From Deltaproteobacteria bacterium (GTDB lineage: Bacteria; Myxococcota_A; UBA9160; UBA4427), in NCBI GenBank assembly GCA_016713665.1, contig JADJOR010000025.1, forward strand, positions 1 to 64,000: DNA of 64,000 nt. The letters run 5' to 3'. Shown in pieces: positions 34,648 to 46,452 of the stretch. The notes beneath the pieces are model-generated. The model saw only the letters and a list, made by a program, of their open reading frames with translations. It did not search any database and was not told the origin of the DNA. Position 1 is the first letter of the stretch. The number at the start of each line of letters is the position of its first letter. The translations under genes and the position numbers were made by a program.

Positions 34648-35229
34648 ATGAGTCGCGGACCTTATTCCACCGAGCAGATGATCGCGCTCCACGCCTTCTT
34701 CGCCGAGGCCGCCGCCGCGGGCGAGGCGGCGCTCGCCGATCTGTCGGGGAGCGAGACGGGGGTCGACGTCCTCGAGGTCCGCGCGGGCGTGCTCGAGGAG
34801 TTCGGCGAGCGCGGGATGCGCGTCGGCGAGGATCTGGTGGCGGCGGTGATGGGGCGACTCGAAGGCGGATTGCCCGGCTCGGCGGGCCTCGCGCTCGAGC
34901 CCGAGGAGGCGCTCGCCTGGGCACGCATCGGGGGCGAGGGCGATCCGATCGAGAACTTCGTCGCCCTCGGCGGAGCCGTCCTCGAAGGTCTCGCCCAGGC
35001 GATCTCCGAGGTCACGCGGATGCGAACGCTCTTCCAAGACGGGCGCCTCGCCGAGCAGACCGAGCCCTGCCTGCTCGCCGCGACCCACGCGCCCTCGGAT
35101 ACGCGCGTCCTGTCGGCGCGCATGCGGATCGAGACCCGCGGCGAGGCCTTCTCGGCGGTCGCCCACCTGCTGGCCGAGCCCAAGCAGATCGGCCGCCTGC
35201 TCGCGTCGCTCTCCGCGCCGGTCCACTAG
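34648..35229 (+). CDS. CheC/CheX-like protein
   Basis: A 193-residue protein. Its middle (GEDLVAAVMGRLEGGLPGSAGLALEPEEALAWARI) and the helix FVALGGAVLEGLAQAISEVT resemble the repeating unit of CheC/CheX/FliY phosphatases, which dephosphorylate CheY. The typical E-x-x-N pair on the helix is not clear here (IENFVALGG may correspond), so activity is uncertain. The start ATG at 34648 fits a weak GAGAGA upstream. An upstream in-frame ATG at 34441 would add a disordered Arg/Ser-rich stretch. No chemotaxis genes are nearby. Confidence 0.5.
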   Translation: MSRGPYSTEQMIALHAFFAEAAAAGEAALADLSGSETGVDVLEVRAGVLEEFGERGMRVGEDLVAAVMGRLEGGLPGSAGLALEPEEALAWARIGGEGDPIENFVALGGAVLEGLAQAISEVTRMRTLFQDGRLAEQTEPCLLAATHAPSDTRVLSARMRIETRGEAFSAVAHLLAEPKQIGRLLASLSAPVH

Positions 35230-35344
35230 CGCGCGGCGTCGACGGCTGATCGCCGTCTCGTCGCCGAAGCCCGTACCGCCCGCGTAGTCGACCCGTCGCC
35301 CCGCTTCTACTCGCGCGGCCCGGCCCCCGCTACGGTTGCGCGCC

Positions 35345-36031
35345 ATGGCCATCCTCCTGATCCGCCACGGCGAGACCGCCGGCAATCGCAACCGCATCAT
35401 CCAGGTCCCCGAGACGCCGCTCTCCGAGGACGGCCTCGTCCAGGCCGCGCGCCTCGGTCGCCGCCTCGCCGACGCACCGATCGCCGAGATCTGGTCGAGT
35501 CATCTGATGCGCGCGCATCAGACGGCCCAGGCGATCGAGCGGACGACGCGCGCGCCCCTCGCGCTCCACCCGGAGCTCGAAGAACGCAACTTCGGCCTCC
35601 TGCGCGGGACGCCCTACGCGGAGCTGCGCGTCGATCCCTTCGTGCCCCATTACGATCCGCCGGGCGGCGAGGGCTGGGATGCCTTCCACGAGCGCGTCGA
35701 TCGGATGTGGGCCCGGGTCGAGCGCCACTGGCTCGAGCGTTATGCGGACCGCGGAGACGCGGTGCATCTCGCGGTCGTGAGCCACGGGCTCTTCCTGCGC
35801 TCGCTGCTCGAGCGCCGGCTGCTGTCGAAGGAGCAGCTCGAGCGCTACGGCGACGGCGAGGGCAAAATCACGATCTCGAACACGGCGCTCACCGTCGTCG
35901 CGCCGCGCGCGGGCACGGCCGGATCGGGCTCCGCCGGATCGGGCGCGCCGGGCGCGGACGCCCACTGCGTCGAGCTCGTCGCCTGCACGGCGCATCTCGA
36001 GTCCGAGCCCGAGGTCCTCGCGCCGGTCTGA
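35345..36031 (+). CDS. Histidine phosphatase family protein
   Basis: A 228-residue phosphoglycerate-mutase-like protein. The phosphohistidine motif LIRHGETAGNRN opens the protein (catalytic His8). The second-shell arginine in SSHLMRAHQTAQAIE, the acid ELEERNFGLLRG and the second histidine AVVSHGLFLRSLLE are all in place. Members act on phosphosugars, nucleotides, or cobalamin or phospho-protein substrates; none can be picked here. The C-terminal roughly 45 residues are Gly/Ser-rich and atypical. The ATG at 35345 directly precedes the conserved strand. Confidence 0.9.
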   Translation: MAILLIRHGETAGNRNRIIQVPETPLSEDGLVQAARLGRRLADAPIAEIWSSHLMRAHQTAQAIERTTRAPLALHPELEERNFGLLRGTPYAELRVDPFVPHYDPPGGEGWDAFHERVDRMWARVERHWLERYADRGDAVHLAVVSHGLFLRSLLERRLLSKEQLERYGDGEGKITISNTALTVVAPRAGTAGSGSAGSGAPGADAHCVELVACTAHLESEPEVLAPV

Positions 36032-36095
36032 CCGCGTGCGCGAACGGTCGTGCGACCGCGGCGCTCCGTCCGGGCGTCGCGCCCGGACCGCGCGC

Positions 36096-36560
36096 TCAGC
36101 CCTCGAGCTCGATCTCGACCATCACGAGCCGGTCGAGCGCCGACTCGATCTCCGCTTCCTTCGGCCTGCGATCGCCGTCGAGCCCGATCCCGTAGACCAT
36201 CGCGTCCCGGGGCAGGGCGGTCAGAAACCGTCGCACCGCCCCCCGCAGCCGCTCCCGATCGTGCTGGATCGTGCGCGCGCGCCCGCGCAGCCGCTCCCCC
36301 GCCGCCAGCACCTCGACTGGCGCGGGCACGCCCGGGCCCGGCGTGAAGCTCGTCCACCAGCGCGTGTCCCGGCTGCTCAGCAGGAGGACGCGCCCGTCCT
36401 CGCGCACGTAGCTGAGCGGCGTCTCGTAGCGGCGACCGCTCTTGCGGCCGGCATAGAGGAAGATGCAGAGGTTGCGGCTCGCGACGCCGTGGAAGGGCGA
36501 GCGGAGCAGGAGACGCATCGGGACGTTCAGCGCCCCGTAGAGGAGCGTCTGGATGCGCAT
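36096..36560 (-). CDS. Nitroreductase/deazaflavin-dependent oxidoreductase (Ddn-like)
   Basis: A 154-residue split-barrel protein of the DUF385/Ddn type. The family signature is visible as FLYAGRKSGRRYETPLSYVREDGRVLLLSSR followed by WWTSFTPGPGVPAPVEVLAAGERLRGRA. Ddn-type proteins bind F420 (or related cofactors or lipids) and reduce quinones or nitro compounds. The start ATG at 36560 overlaps the stop of the upstream methyltransferase-like gene by one base (TGATG), so the two are translationally coupled. It fits the two LLM oxidoreductases elsewhere in the window as part of a possible F420 repertoire. Confidence 0.78.
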   Translation of the reverse strand: MRIQTLLYGALNVPMRLLLRSPFHGVASRNLCIFLYAGRKSGRRYETPLSYVREDGRVLLLSSRDTRWWTSFTPGPGVPAPVEVLAAGERLRGRARTIQHDRERLRGAVRRFLTALPRDAMVYGIGLDGDRRPKEAEIESALDRLVMVEIELEG

Positions 36561-37714
36561 CAGGCCTCGAGCTTGCGCTTGCTGAAGAGCATGAAGGTCA
36601 CGTTCTCCTCGCAATCGGCGCCGTCGTCCCATTGGGAGACCGGCACGAACTCCTCGTTCGCCGCGTGGAAATAATACGAGTGGAGCCCGAGCAGGTCGGC
36701 GAAGGCGACGAGGGTCGAGTGGGCCCAGGACGTCCAGCCGTGGTAATTGAAGATCGTTCGGCGCTCCTTGCCGTGGCGCGCCTCGAGGCGGAAGGACAGC
36801 GCATGGGTCAGCGGGTTCGGCTCGCCCCCCTGCTCGCCGACGAGGGCGCAGGTGAAGCCCGCGTCCTTCTGCTCGGCGCGGCCGAGCTCCTCCGTGTCGC
36901 CCATGTCGGAGACGAGGCAGATCTGCAGCGTCTCGAGCATCAGGTAGTCGACGTGGTCCGTCGCGAGGCGCATCAGCTCGTAGAGCTGCTTCGCGCCGAA
37001 GTAGTGATGGCTCTGCTTGCCGATGTAGGCGAGGGATTCGCCCGTCGACTGGGCCTTCACCCGCTCCCAGACCGAGGCCTCGAGCACGTCGCCCACGATG
37101 TAGTCCTTCGACGTCTGCGGCAGCCAGCGCTGGGCCAGCACGCGGCGCTGCGCGTCGCGGTCGAGGTCGATCATCATGTAGCGGAAGTCGGGGAACCAGA
37201 AATGGCCGAAGTAACAGAACTCGGCGGTCCCGGCCATCGGCTCGACGATCGTCTTCACGTCGCGGCAGAGCTTCGTCGCGATGAAGTCCCGGACGCCGAA
37301 GTCGACGGTCCCGAGCACCGCGGAGTAGACCTTGTAGGGATCGAGGGCCGGGAGGCCGCCCTTCACGAAGGCGTCGACGTAGTCGTAGTTCTCGATGAAG
37401 GGCGAGTCGTAGTTCTTCATCCAGCCGAATTCGCTGAAGTCGTGGAAGCCCGCGCGGGCGATCGACTGCCAGAGGGCGAGGCGCTGCTCCTTCGTGCGCG
37501 GCTTCGGACCGCCGTCGCGGAAGCCGCGCAGGACGCAGGCGTGGATCCGGGCGAGGACCTTCTGGCGCTCCGGGAGCTTCATCGCCGCGATGCGGCAGGC
37601 GCCCTCGAGGCGGATCCAATCGGGCTTGTCGAGCTGGCCCTTCTCGATCTTCCCGAGCAGGCGGTCGAGCTGTTCCTGGCTGCGCGCGACGCGCAGGGTC
37701 GATTCGGGGAGCAT
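36560..37714 (-). CDS. SAM-dependent methyltransferase-like protein of unknown function
   Basis: A 384-residue protein. The central part looks like a class I methyltransferase: motif I-like TIVEPMAGTAEFCYFG, the acidic strand-2 end MMIDLDRDAQRR, DYIVGDVLEASVW, and later LETLQICLVSDMGD. The N-terminal roughly 130 residues are helical. Late segments (TIFNYHGWTSWAHSTLVAFADLLG, LHSYYFHAANEEFVPVSQWD) look like a substrate-binding beta region. I do not recognise a named family. It is coupled to the Ddn-like gene by a TGATG overlap, and starts 21 bp after the lipoprotein methyltransferase gene on the same strand. Confidence 0.6.
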   Translation of the reverse strand: MLPESTLRVARSQEQLDRLLGKIEKGQLDKPDWIRLEGACRIAAMKLPERQKVLARIHACVLRGFRDGGPKPRTKEQRLALWQSIARAGFHDFSEFGWMKNYDSPFIENYDYVDAFVKGGLPALDPYKVYSAVLGTVDFGVRDFIATKLCRDVKTIVEPMAGTAEFCYFGHFWFPDFRYMMIDLDRDAQRRVLAQRWLPQTSKDYIVGDVLEASVWERVKAQSTGESLAYIGKQSHHYFGAKQLYELMRLATDHVDYLMLETLQICLVSDMGDTEELGRAEQKDAGFTCALVGEQGGEPNPLTHALSFRLEARHGKERRTIFNYHGWTSWAHSTLVAFADLLGLHSYYFHAANEEFVPVSQWDDGADCEENVTFMLFSKRKLEA

Positions 37715-37735
37715 GGTCTCTCGTCGGGCCTCTCG

Positions 37736-38737
37736 TCAGGGCTTCGCAGCAGCGGGCTTGCGGAAGCGCAGGGTCATGCGGTCGCTCTCGCCGATCGCGA
37801 GGTACTTCGCGCGGTCGACGTCGCCGAGGCGGAGCGAGGGCGGGAGCGTCCAGACGCCGGCGGACCAGTCGGCCGTGTCCTTCGGGTTCGCGTTGATCTC
37901 GGAGCGGGCCTCGAGGACGAAGCCCGCCTTCTCGGCGATCGCGATGACCTTCTCCTCCGGGACGTAGCCGGAGAAGGCCTCGAGGTTGGTCTTCGGACCG
38001 GCACGGTGCTGCTCGATGCCGAGGATGCCGCCGGGCTTCAGGACGTCGAAGAAGGCCGCGTAGATCTGATCCGCGACGCCGCCGTTCAGCCAGCCGTGGG
38101 TGGCGCGGAAGGTGACGACCATGTCGACGGAGCCGGGCGCGCCGAGGTCGATGCCGGCGGGCGCCGAGAGCTTCGCGACGCCGACGCGGCCGAAGACGGC
38201 GGGCTCGTCGGCGATGCGGCGGAGGAGCAGCTCGTGGGCCTTCTTCTGGTAGTCGACCATGTTCGGGGTCGCGGGATCGAAGCTCGCGGCGACGAGCTTG
38301 CCCTTCTCGCGCAGGACGGGGGCGAGGATCTCGGTGTACCAGAGCTCGCCGGGGAGGGCTTCGACGACGGTCATGTCGTCGCGGAGGCCGAAGAAGGCGA
38401 GGGTCTCGACGGGATGGCGGTAGACGTTGCGTGCGATGTGTTCGGGGCTGCGATGGGCGGCGGTCGAAGCGGCGAGGACGGCCTTCGACGTGGCGGCGAC
38501 GGCGCCGGCGTCGATGGCGATCCGGGTCGCGGAGGCGGCGGCCTCGTCGGCGGCGCTCGCGGCGGCGCCGGCGGTCGTGGACGCGGCGGCGGCTGCCGTC
38601 CTGGCAGCGCTGTCGGCTGCCGTGGCCGTATTGGCCGCGGCATCGGCCGCCGATTCCGTCGACTGCGAGGCACAGCCCGCGGCCATCCCCATGAGCGCGA
38701 GCCAGGCGAGCAGAACGGTGCGACGAGCTTGCGACAT
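37736..38737 (-). CDS. Lipoprotein-anchored class I methyltransferase-like protein
   Basis: A 333-residue protein with a lipoprotein signal (VLLAWLALMGMAAGCASQST, Cys22), then a roughly 75-residue Ala/Thr/Ser-rich linker, then a COG4798-like methyltransferase domain (RSPEHIARNVYRHPVETLAF, MTVVEALPGELWYTEILAPV, VDMVVTFRATHGWLNGG, FFDVLKPGGILGIEQHRAG). In related proteins the SAM loop is glycine-rich (P-G-G/A-G-W-Y-T-E); here it is P-G-E-L-W-Y-T-E, so SAM binding may be impaired. The envelope location of a methyltransferase-fold protein is itself unusual. The start at 38737 is set by the signal peptide. It lies 65 bp after metH on the same strand. Confidence 0.78.
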   Translation of the reverse strand: MSQARRTVLLAWLALMGMAAGCASQSTESAADAAANTATAADSAARTAAAAASTTAGAAASAADEAAASATRIAIDAGAVAATSKAVLAASTAAHRSPEHIARNVYRHPVETLAFFGLRDDMTVVEALPGELWYTEILAPVLREKGKLVAASFDPATPNMVDYQKKAHELLLRRIADEPAVFGRVGVAKLSAPAGIDLGAPGSVDMVVTFRATHGWLNGGVADQIYAAFFDVLKPGGILGIEQHRAGPKTNLEAFSGYVPEEKVIAIAEKAGFVLEARSEINANPKDTADWSAGVWTLPPSLRLGDVDRAKYLAIGESDRMTLRFRKPAAAKP

Positions 38738-38802
38738 CGGGACCCCCTTCCGGACGCCGGGAGAAGTCCCGACGCGACCGACCGAGGCGCGATTGTGGCA
38801 GA

Positions 38803-42525
<3,723 letters not shown>

Positions 42526-42562
42526 GGGGGCTCCCTGGCTGGCGGCCCAGCGTATCATCCCT

Positions 42563-42582
42563 ATATCTGGATATCCAGATAT
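42563..42582. promoter_or_regulatory. Perfect 20-bp palindrome, candidate operator of metH
   Basis: ATATCTGGATATCCAGATAT reads identically on both strands and stands out as an AT-rich island in GC-rich DNA, 38 bp upstream of the metH ATG and 152 bp upstream of htpG. ArsR-family regulators often bind A/T-flanked palindromes of this type, and the ArsR-type SahR controls methionine-cycle genes in some Proteobacteria. The link to SahR is inference. Confidence 0.7.
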
Positions 42583-42733
42583 TCAAGCGAAGCGGGGCTG
42601 GTCGGTTGATCCGGCGGTGGGCGTGTCCAGGTTGGCGCCACCTCGGGGCCTGCCTCGGGCTTCATTGCCCGATCGTGGTCCCGGGGACTGACCGCCGATT
42701 TCCGACTCCGACCCCCGACAGGAGAGCCGACCG

Positions 42734-44710
42734 ATGGAAACCCATGCCTTTCAGGCCGAGACCCAGAAGCTGCTCGGGCTGATGATCCACTCCCTCTATT
42801 CCAACAAGGAGGTCTTTCTCCGCGAGCTCGTCTCGAATGCCTCGGACGCCCTCGACCGGCGCCGCTTCGAGGGGCTCCGGAGCCCGGCCCTCCAGGCGGA
42901 CGCCGAGCTCGCGATCGACCTGGTCGCCGACCGCCCCGCCCGGACCCTCACGATCTCCGACAACGGGATCGGCATGAGCCGCGCCGAGGTCATCGAGCAT
43001 CTCGGGACGATTGCCCGGTCGGGGACCCTCGAGTTCCTGAAGCGCACGAGCGAGGGCGGCGACGCGGCGCCGGACCTGATCGGCCAGTTCGGCGTCGGCT
43101 TCTACGCGAGCTTCATGGTCGCGGACGAGGTCGAGGTCGTGACCCGCAAGGCCGGCGAGATGACGGCGACGCGCTGGATCTCGAAGGGGGCGGGCGAGTA
43201 CGGCATCGAAGAGGCGACCCGCGAGACCGTGGGCACGACGATCCGGCTTCATCTCAAGGCCGTCGACGGCGAGGCGGGGATCGCCGACTTCTGCGACGAG
43301 TGGGTCCTGAAGCAGGTCATCCGGAAATACTCCGACTTCGTCGCCTATCCGATCCGGCTGACGCTGATCGAGTCGGCACAGGACGCGGCGGAGCGGGACG
43401 GCGAGGCTGATGCCGCAGGCGCTGCGACCGAGGACGCGAACGCCTCGCAGCCGGGCGGACTGCCTTCGCGGCGGACCCTCGACGCGCCTCTCAACTCGAT
43501 GAAGGCGATCTGGACGCGCCCCGAGAGCGAGGTCGCCGCCGACGACTTCAACGCCTTCTACAAGCACGTCACCCACGATCCGCGCGACCCGATGCTGCGC
43601 GTCAGCACCTCCATCGAGGGCACCTTCGAGGCCCGCGCCCTGCTCTTCGTCCCGTCGCAAGCGCCCTACGACCTGTACCACCGCGAGCGGCTCCACAACG
43701 GCGTCCAGCTCTACGTCCGCCGCGTCTTCATCATGGACGAATGTCGCGAGCTGCTGCCCGAATGGCTGCGCTTCGTGCGCGGCGTCGTCGATGCGGAGGA
43801 TCTCTCGCTCAACGTCTCGCGCGAGATGCTCCAGCAGGACCGCCAGATCCAGGCCATCCGCAAGCATCTGGTCAAGAAGGTCGTCGAAAGGATCAGGAAG
43901 CTCCAGCAGGACGATCGCGAGGAGTACGAGAAGCTCTGGGCCCAGTTCGGCTCCGTGCTCAAGGAAGGGCTCCTCGATTTCAGCGAAGACCGGGAGAAGA
44001 TCCTCGATCTCGTGCTCGCGCCGTCGTCGGTCGACGACGGGAAGCTCGTCTCCCTGGGCGAGTACGTCGAACGCATGCCCGCCGATCAGGACGTCCTCTA
44101 CTACATCGCCGGTCCCAAGCTCGACGTCCTGCGCCGCTCGCCGCATCTCGAGGCCTTCAAGGAGAAGGGGATCGAGGTGCTCTTCTTCGTCGATCCCGTC
44201 GACGAGGTCTGGCTCGGCCAGGGACCGGTCCGCTATCGCGAGAAGACCTGGCAGAGCATCGGCCATGGCGAGGCCCTGCTCGGCTCGGAGGACGAGAAGG
44301 AGAAGAAGAAGGAGGAGCTCGAGAAGCGCGAGGCCGATCTCTCGGATCTCCTGAAGGCGCTTCGCTCGGCGATCCAGGACGACGTCAAGGAGGTCCGGCT
44401 CTCGGGTCGGCTCAAGACCTCGGCCGCCTGCCTCGTCCACGAAGAGGGCGACCTCTCGCCCGCGCTCGAGGCGATGTTGCGGCAGGCGGGGCAGGCCATC
44501 CCCGAGCGCAAGCCGATCCTCGAGCTCAATCCCGAGCATGCGGTCGTCGAGCGGCTGCAGGCGCGGTTCGCGAAGGATCCGGCGGACGGCCGCATCGCGG
44601 ATGCGGCGCATCTGCTCTTCGGTCAGGCGGTGCTGGCGGAGGGCGGCCAGCTCGAGGACCCGAGCGGATTCGCCGGGCTCGTCAACAAGCTGATGGCCGA
44701 GACGCTCTGA
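42734..44710 (+). CDS. htpG: Molecular chaperone HtpG (Hsp90)
   Basis: A 658-residue bacterial Hsp90. The GHKL ATPase motifs are intact: ELVSNASDALD, ISDNGIGMS and LIGQFGVGFYASFMVAD. The middle domain has MDECRELLPEWLRFVRGVVDAEDLSLNVSREML (in parts) with the catalytic-loop Arg region, and a normal dimerisation domain follows. A short Ala/Ser-rich insert (about residues 220-245) lies between N and M domains. AGGAGAG precedes the ATG. Its stop overlaps the next gene's start (TGATG), coupling a GNAT acetyltransferase to this chaperone. Confidence 0.96.
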   Translation: METHAFQAETQKLLGLMIHSLYSNKEVFLRELVSNASDALDRRRFEGLRSPALQADAELAIDLVADRPARTLTISDNGIGMSRAEVIEHLGTIARSGTLEFLKRTSEGGDAAPDLIGQFGVGFYASFMVADEVEVVTRKAGEMTATRWISKGAGEYGIEEATRETVGTTIRLHLKAVDGEAGIADFCDEWVLKQVIRKYSDFVAYPIRLTLIESAQDAAERDGEADAAGAATEDANASQPGGLPSRRTLDAPLNSMKAIWTRPESEVAADDFNAFYKHVTHDPRDPMLRVSTSIEGTFEARALLFVPSQAPYDLYHRERLHNGVQLYVRRVFIMDECRELLPEWLRFVRGVVDAEDLSLNVSREMLQQDRQIQAIRKHLVKKVVERIRKLQQDDREEYEKLWAQFGSVLKEGLLDFSEDREKILDLVLAPSSVDDGKLVSLGEYVERMPADQDVLYYIAGPKLDVLRRSPHLEAFKEKGIEVLFFVDPVDEVWLGQGPVRYREKTWQSIGHGEALLGSEDEKEKKKEELEKREADLSDLLKALRSAIQDDVKEVRLSGRLKTSAACLVHEEGDLSPALEAMLRQAGQAIPERKPILELNPEHAVVERLQARFAKDPADGRIADAAHLLFGQAVLAEGGQLEDPSGFAGLVNKLMAETL

Positions 44711-45462
44711 TGGCCTCGCGACCGAACGAGCACGGGCAGCCGATCGGGCTGCCCGTCTCCGGTTGGACCGGAGCGAAGCCTCCCGTCCGCGAGACGATGG
44801 AGGGCGTCCACTGTCGACTCGAGCCCCTCGACGCCGACCGCGATGCGGCGCCGCTCTTCCGCGCCTACGCCGCCGATCCGCAGGGCATCAACTGGACCTA
44901 CCTCCCGTACGGTCCCTTCCCGACGCTCGACGCCTATCGGGAATGGCTTCGCGAGAAGCAGGCGTCGAGCGAGGAGTGCTTCTTCACGATCGTCGACCCG
45001 CGCAGCCAGGCGCCGGTCGGGGTCGCCGCCTATCTCCGGATCGCGCCGACGACCGGCTCCATCGAGATCGGCCATCTCAGCTACGCGCCGGCGCTGCAGC
45101 GCACGATCGCCTCGACCGAGGCGATGTTTCTGATGATGCGGCGCGTCTTCGACGACTGGGGCTACCGCCGCTACGAATGGAAATGCGATCGCCTGAACGC
45201 GCCCTCGCGCGCGGCCGCGATGCGCCTCGGGTTCCGCTACGAGGGCCTCTTCCGCAAGCTCATGGTCGTGAAGGGCCGCAACCGGGACACCGCCTGGCTC
45301 TCGATCGTCGACGACGAATGGCCCGCGATCCGCGCGGCCTTCGAGGCCTGGCTCGATCCCGGGAACTTCGACGCCGAGGGGCGACAGCGCCGCCGGCTCG
45401 AGGGCTTCATGCCCGTGACGGCCGGACAGCCGATCGTCGTCGACGTGCCGGGGTTCGACTAG
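44710..45462 (+). CDS. GNAT family N-acetyltransferase (RimJ/RimL-like)
   Basis: A 250-residue GNAT protein. The N-terminal segment GWTGAKPPVRETMEGVHCRLEPLDADRDAAPLFRAYAADPQG (in parts) leads to the acetyl-CoA site region (IEIGHLSYAPALQRTIASTEAMFLMM). The typical NAPSRAAAMRLGFRYEGLFRKLMVVKGRNRDTAWLS ending matches the RimJ/RimL subgroup, which acetylates protein N-termini or small amines. The ATG shares one base with the htpG stop (TGATG), so it is translationally coupled. Substrate unknown. Confidence 0.9.
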   Translation: MASRPNEHGQPIGLPVSGWTGAKPPVRETMEGVHCRLEPLDADRDAAPLFRAYAADPQGINWTYLPYGPFPTLDAYREWLREKQASSEECFFTIVDPRSQAPVGVAAYLRIAPTTGSIEIGHLSYAPALQRTIASTEAMFLMMRRVFDDWGYRRYEWKCDRLNAPSRAAAMRLGFRYEGLFRKLMVVKGRNRDTAWLSIVDDEWPAIRAAFEAWLDPGNFDAEGRQRRRLEGFMPVTAGQPIVVDVPGFD

Positions 45463-45509
45463 CAAACCCGGTAGTGCGCTGTCCGACTCCCGGCCTGCGC
45501 CGTATACGC

Positions 45510-46337
45510 CTAACGAGATTGGAAGCGGTCGCGTCGATCGAGCAACGGGTCGAGGGCGCGCCGGAAGCCGTCGAGGTCGTCGTAGCGCGCGCCCTGGATG
45601 AACTCATCGACGCCGAGGGACTCGAGCGTCGCGAGGCGCTCGAGATCTTCGTCGGTCGAGCACCGCCCGACAGCGCCGAATACGGTGACTCCGGGCTTTC
45701 CGCGGCCCGCCTCGGCGAAGCGCTGCACGAGCTCGGCGATCGGCTCGCGGAGCTTCTCCGGGTCGTCGGTCATCGGCATCCAGCCGTCGCCGAAGCGCGC
45801 CGCCCGGACGAGGGCGTGGGGGGCCGCGCCGCCGATCCAGATTCGTGGTTTCGCCGGATTCGGCCGGAACAGGAATGACTGGCCGTTCGAAACCGCCCGA
45901 TCGCCGGGACCGTCGAACGCCGCGTGCAGAAAAGAGAGCACTTCATCGCTGATGCGTCCCCGCGCCCGTCGGTCGACCCCGACCGCCCGGAACTCCGCCT
46001 CCATCCAGCCGACCCCGACACCGAGCTCGAGGCGGCCGCCCGAGAGCTCCTGGATCGTCGCGATGGCCTTCGCCGTCGGCAGCGCCGGGCGATAGGGGAG
46101 GATCAGAACGGCGGTGCCCAGTCGAATGCGATCGGTCGCGGCGGCGAGCCAGGAAAGCGACGCGAGGGGATCGAGGTAGCGGCCGTCCGAGCCTTCGGCG
46201 TCGTCGGGCGGGATCGCGATGTGATCGGGGATCCAGAGGGTGTCGAGTCGGGCGGACTCCGCGAGGGCGGCGCTCGCACGCAGGATCTCCTGCACCGCGG
46301 CCTTGCCCATCGTCCGAAGCGCGATTCCGAAGCGCAT
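45510..46337 (-). CDS. LLM class F420/FMN-dependent oxidoreductase
   Basis: A 275-residue luciferase-like monooxygenase-fold protein. Family motifs are LDTLWIPDHIAIPP, DPLASLSWLAAATDRIRLGTAVLILPYRPAL, ATIQELSGGRLELGVGVGWMEAEF and IWIGGAAPHALVRAARFGDGWMP. The R-L-G-T-A-V and G-x-G-x-G-W pattern is typical of the F420-dependent branch (TIGR03619-type). Substrate unknown. It converges with the GNAT gene and stands alone. Confidence 0.9.
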   Translation of the reverse strand: MRFGIALRTMGKAAVQEILRASAALAESARLDTLWIPDHIAIPPDDAEGSDGRYLDPLASLSWLAAATDRIRLGTAVLILPYRPALPTAKAIATIQELSGGRLELGVGVGWMEAEFRAVGVDRRARGRISDEVLSFLHAAFDGPGDRAVSNGQSFLFRPNPAKPRIWIGGAAPHALVRAARFGDGWMPMTDDPEKLREPIAELVQRFAEAGRGKPGVTVFGAVGRCSTDEDLERLATLESLGVDEFIQGARYDDLDGFRRALDPLLDRRDRFQSR

Positions 46338-46452
46338 GCGTGCGGTCCCCGCCGTGGCTTTGGGTTAATGTAGGCCGGTCGCGCGAGGCGTGGGGTCCCA
46401 TTTTTCGCGAGGAGCCCCCTGAGCGCGACGTCACTGTGTCGGAGGATCGAAC

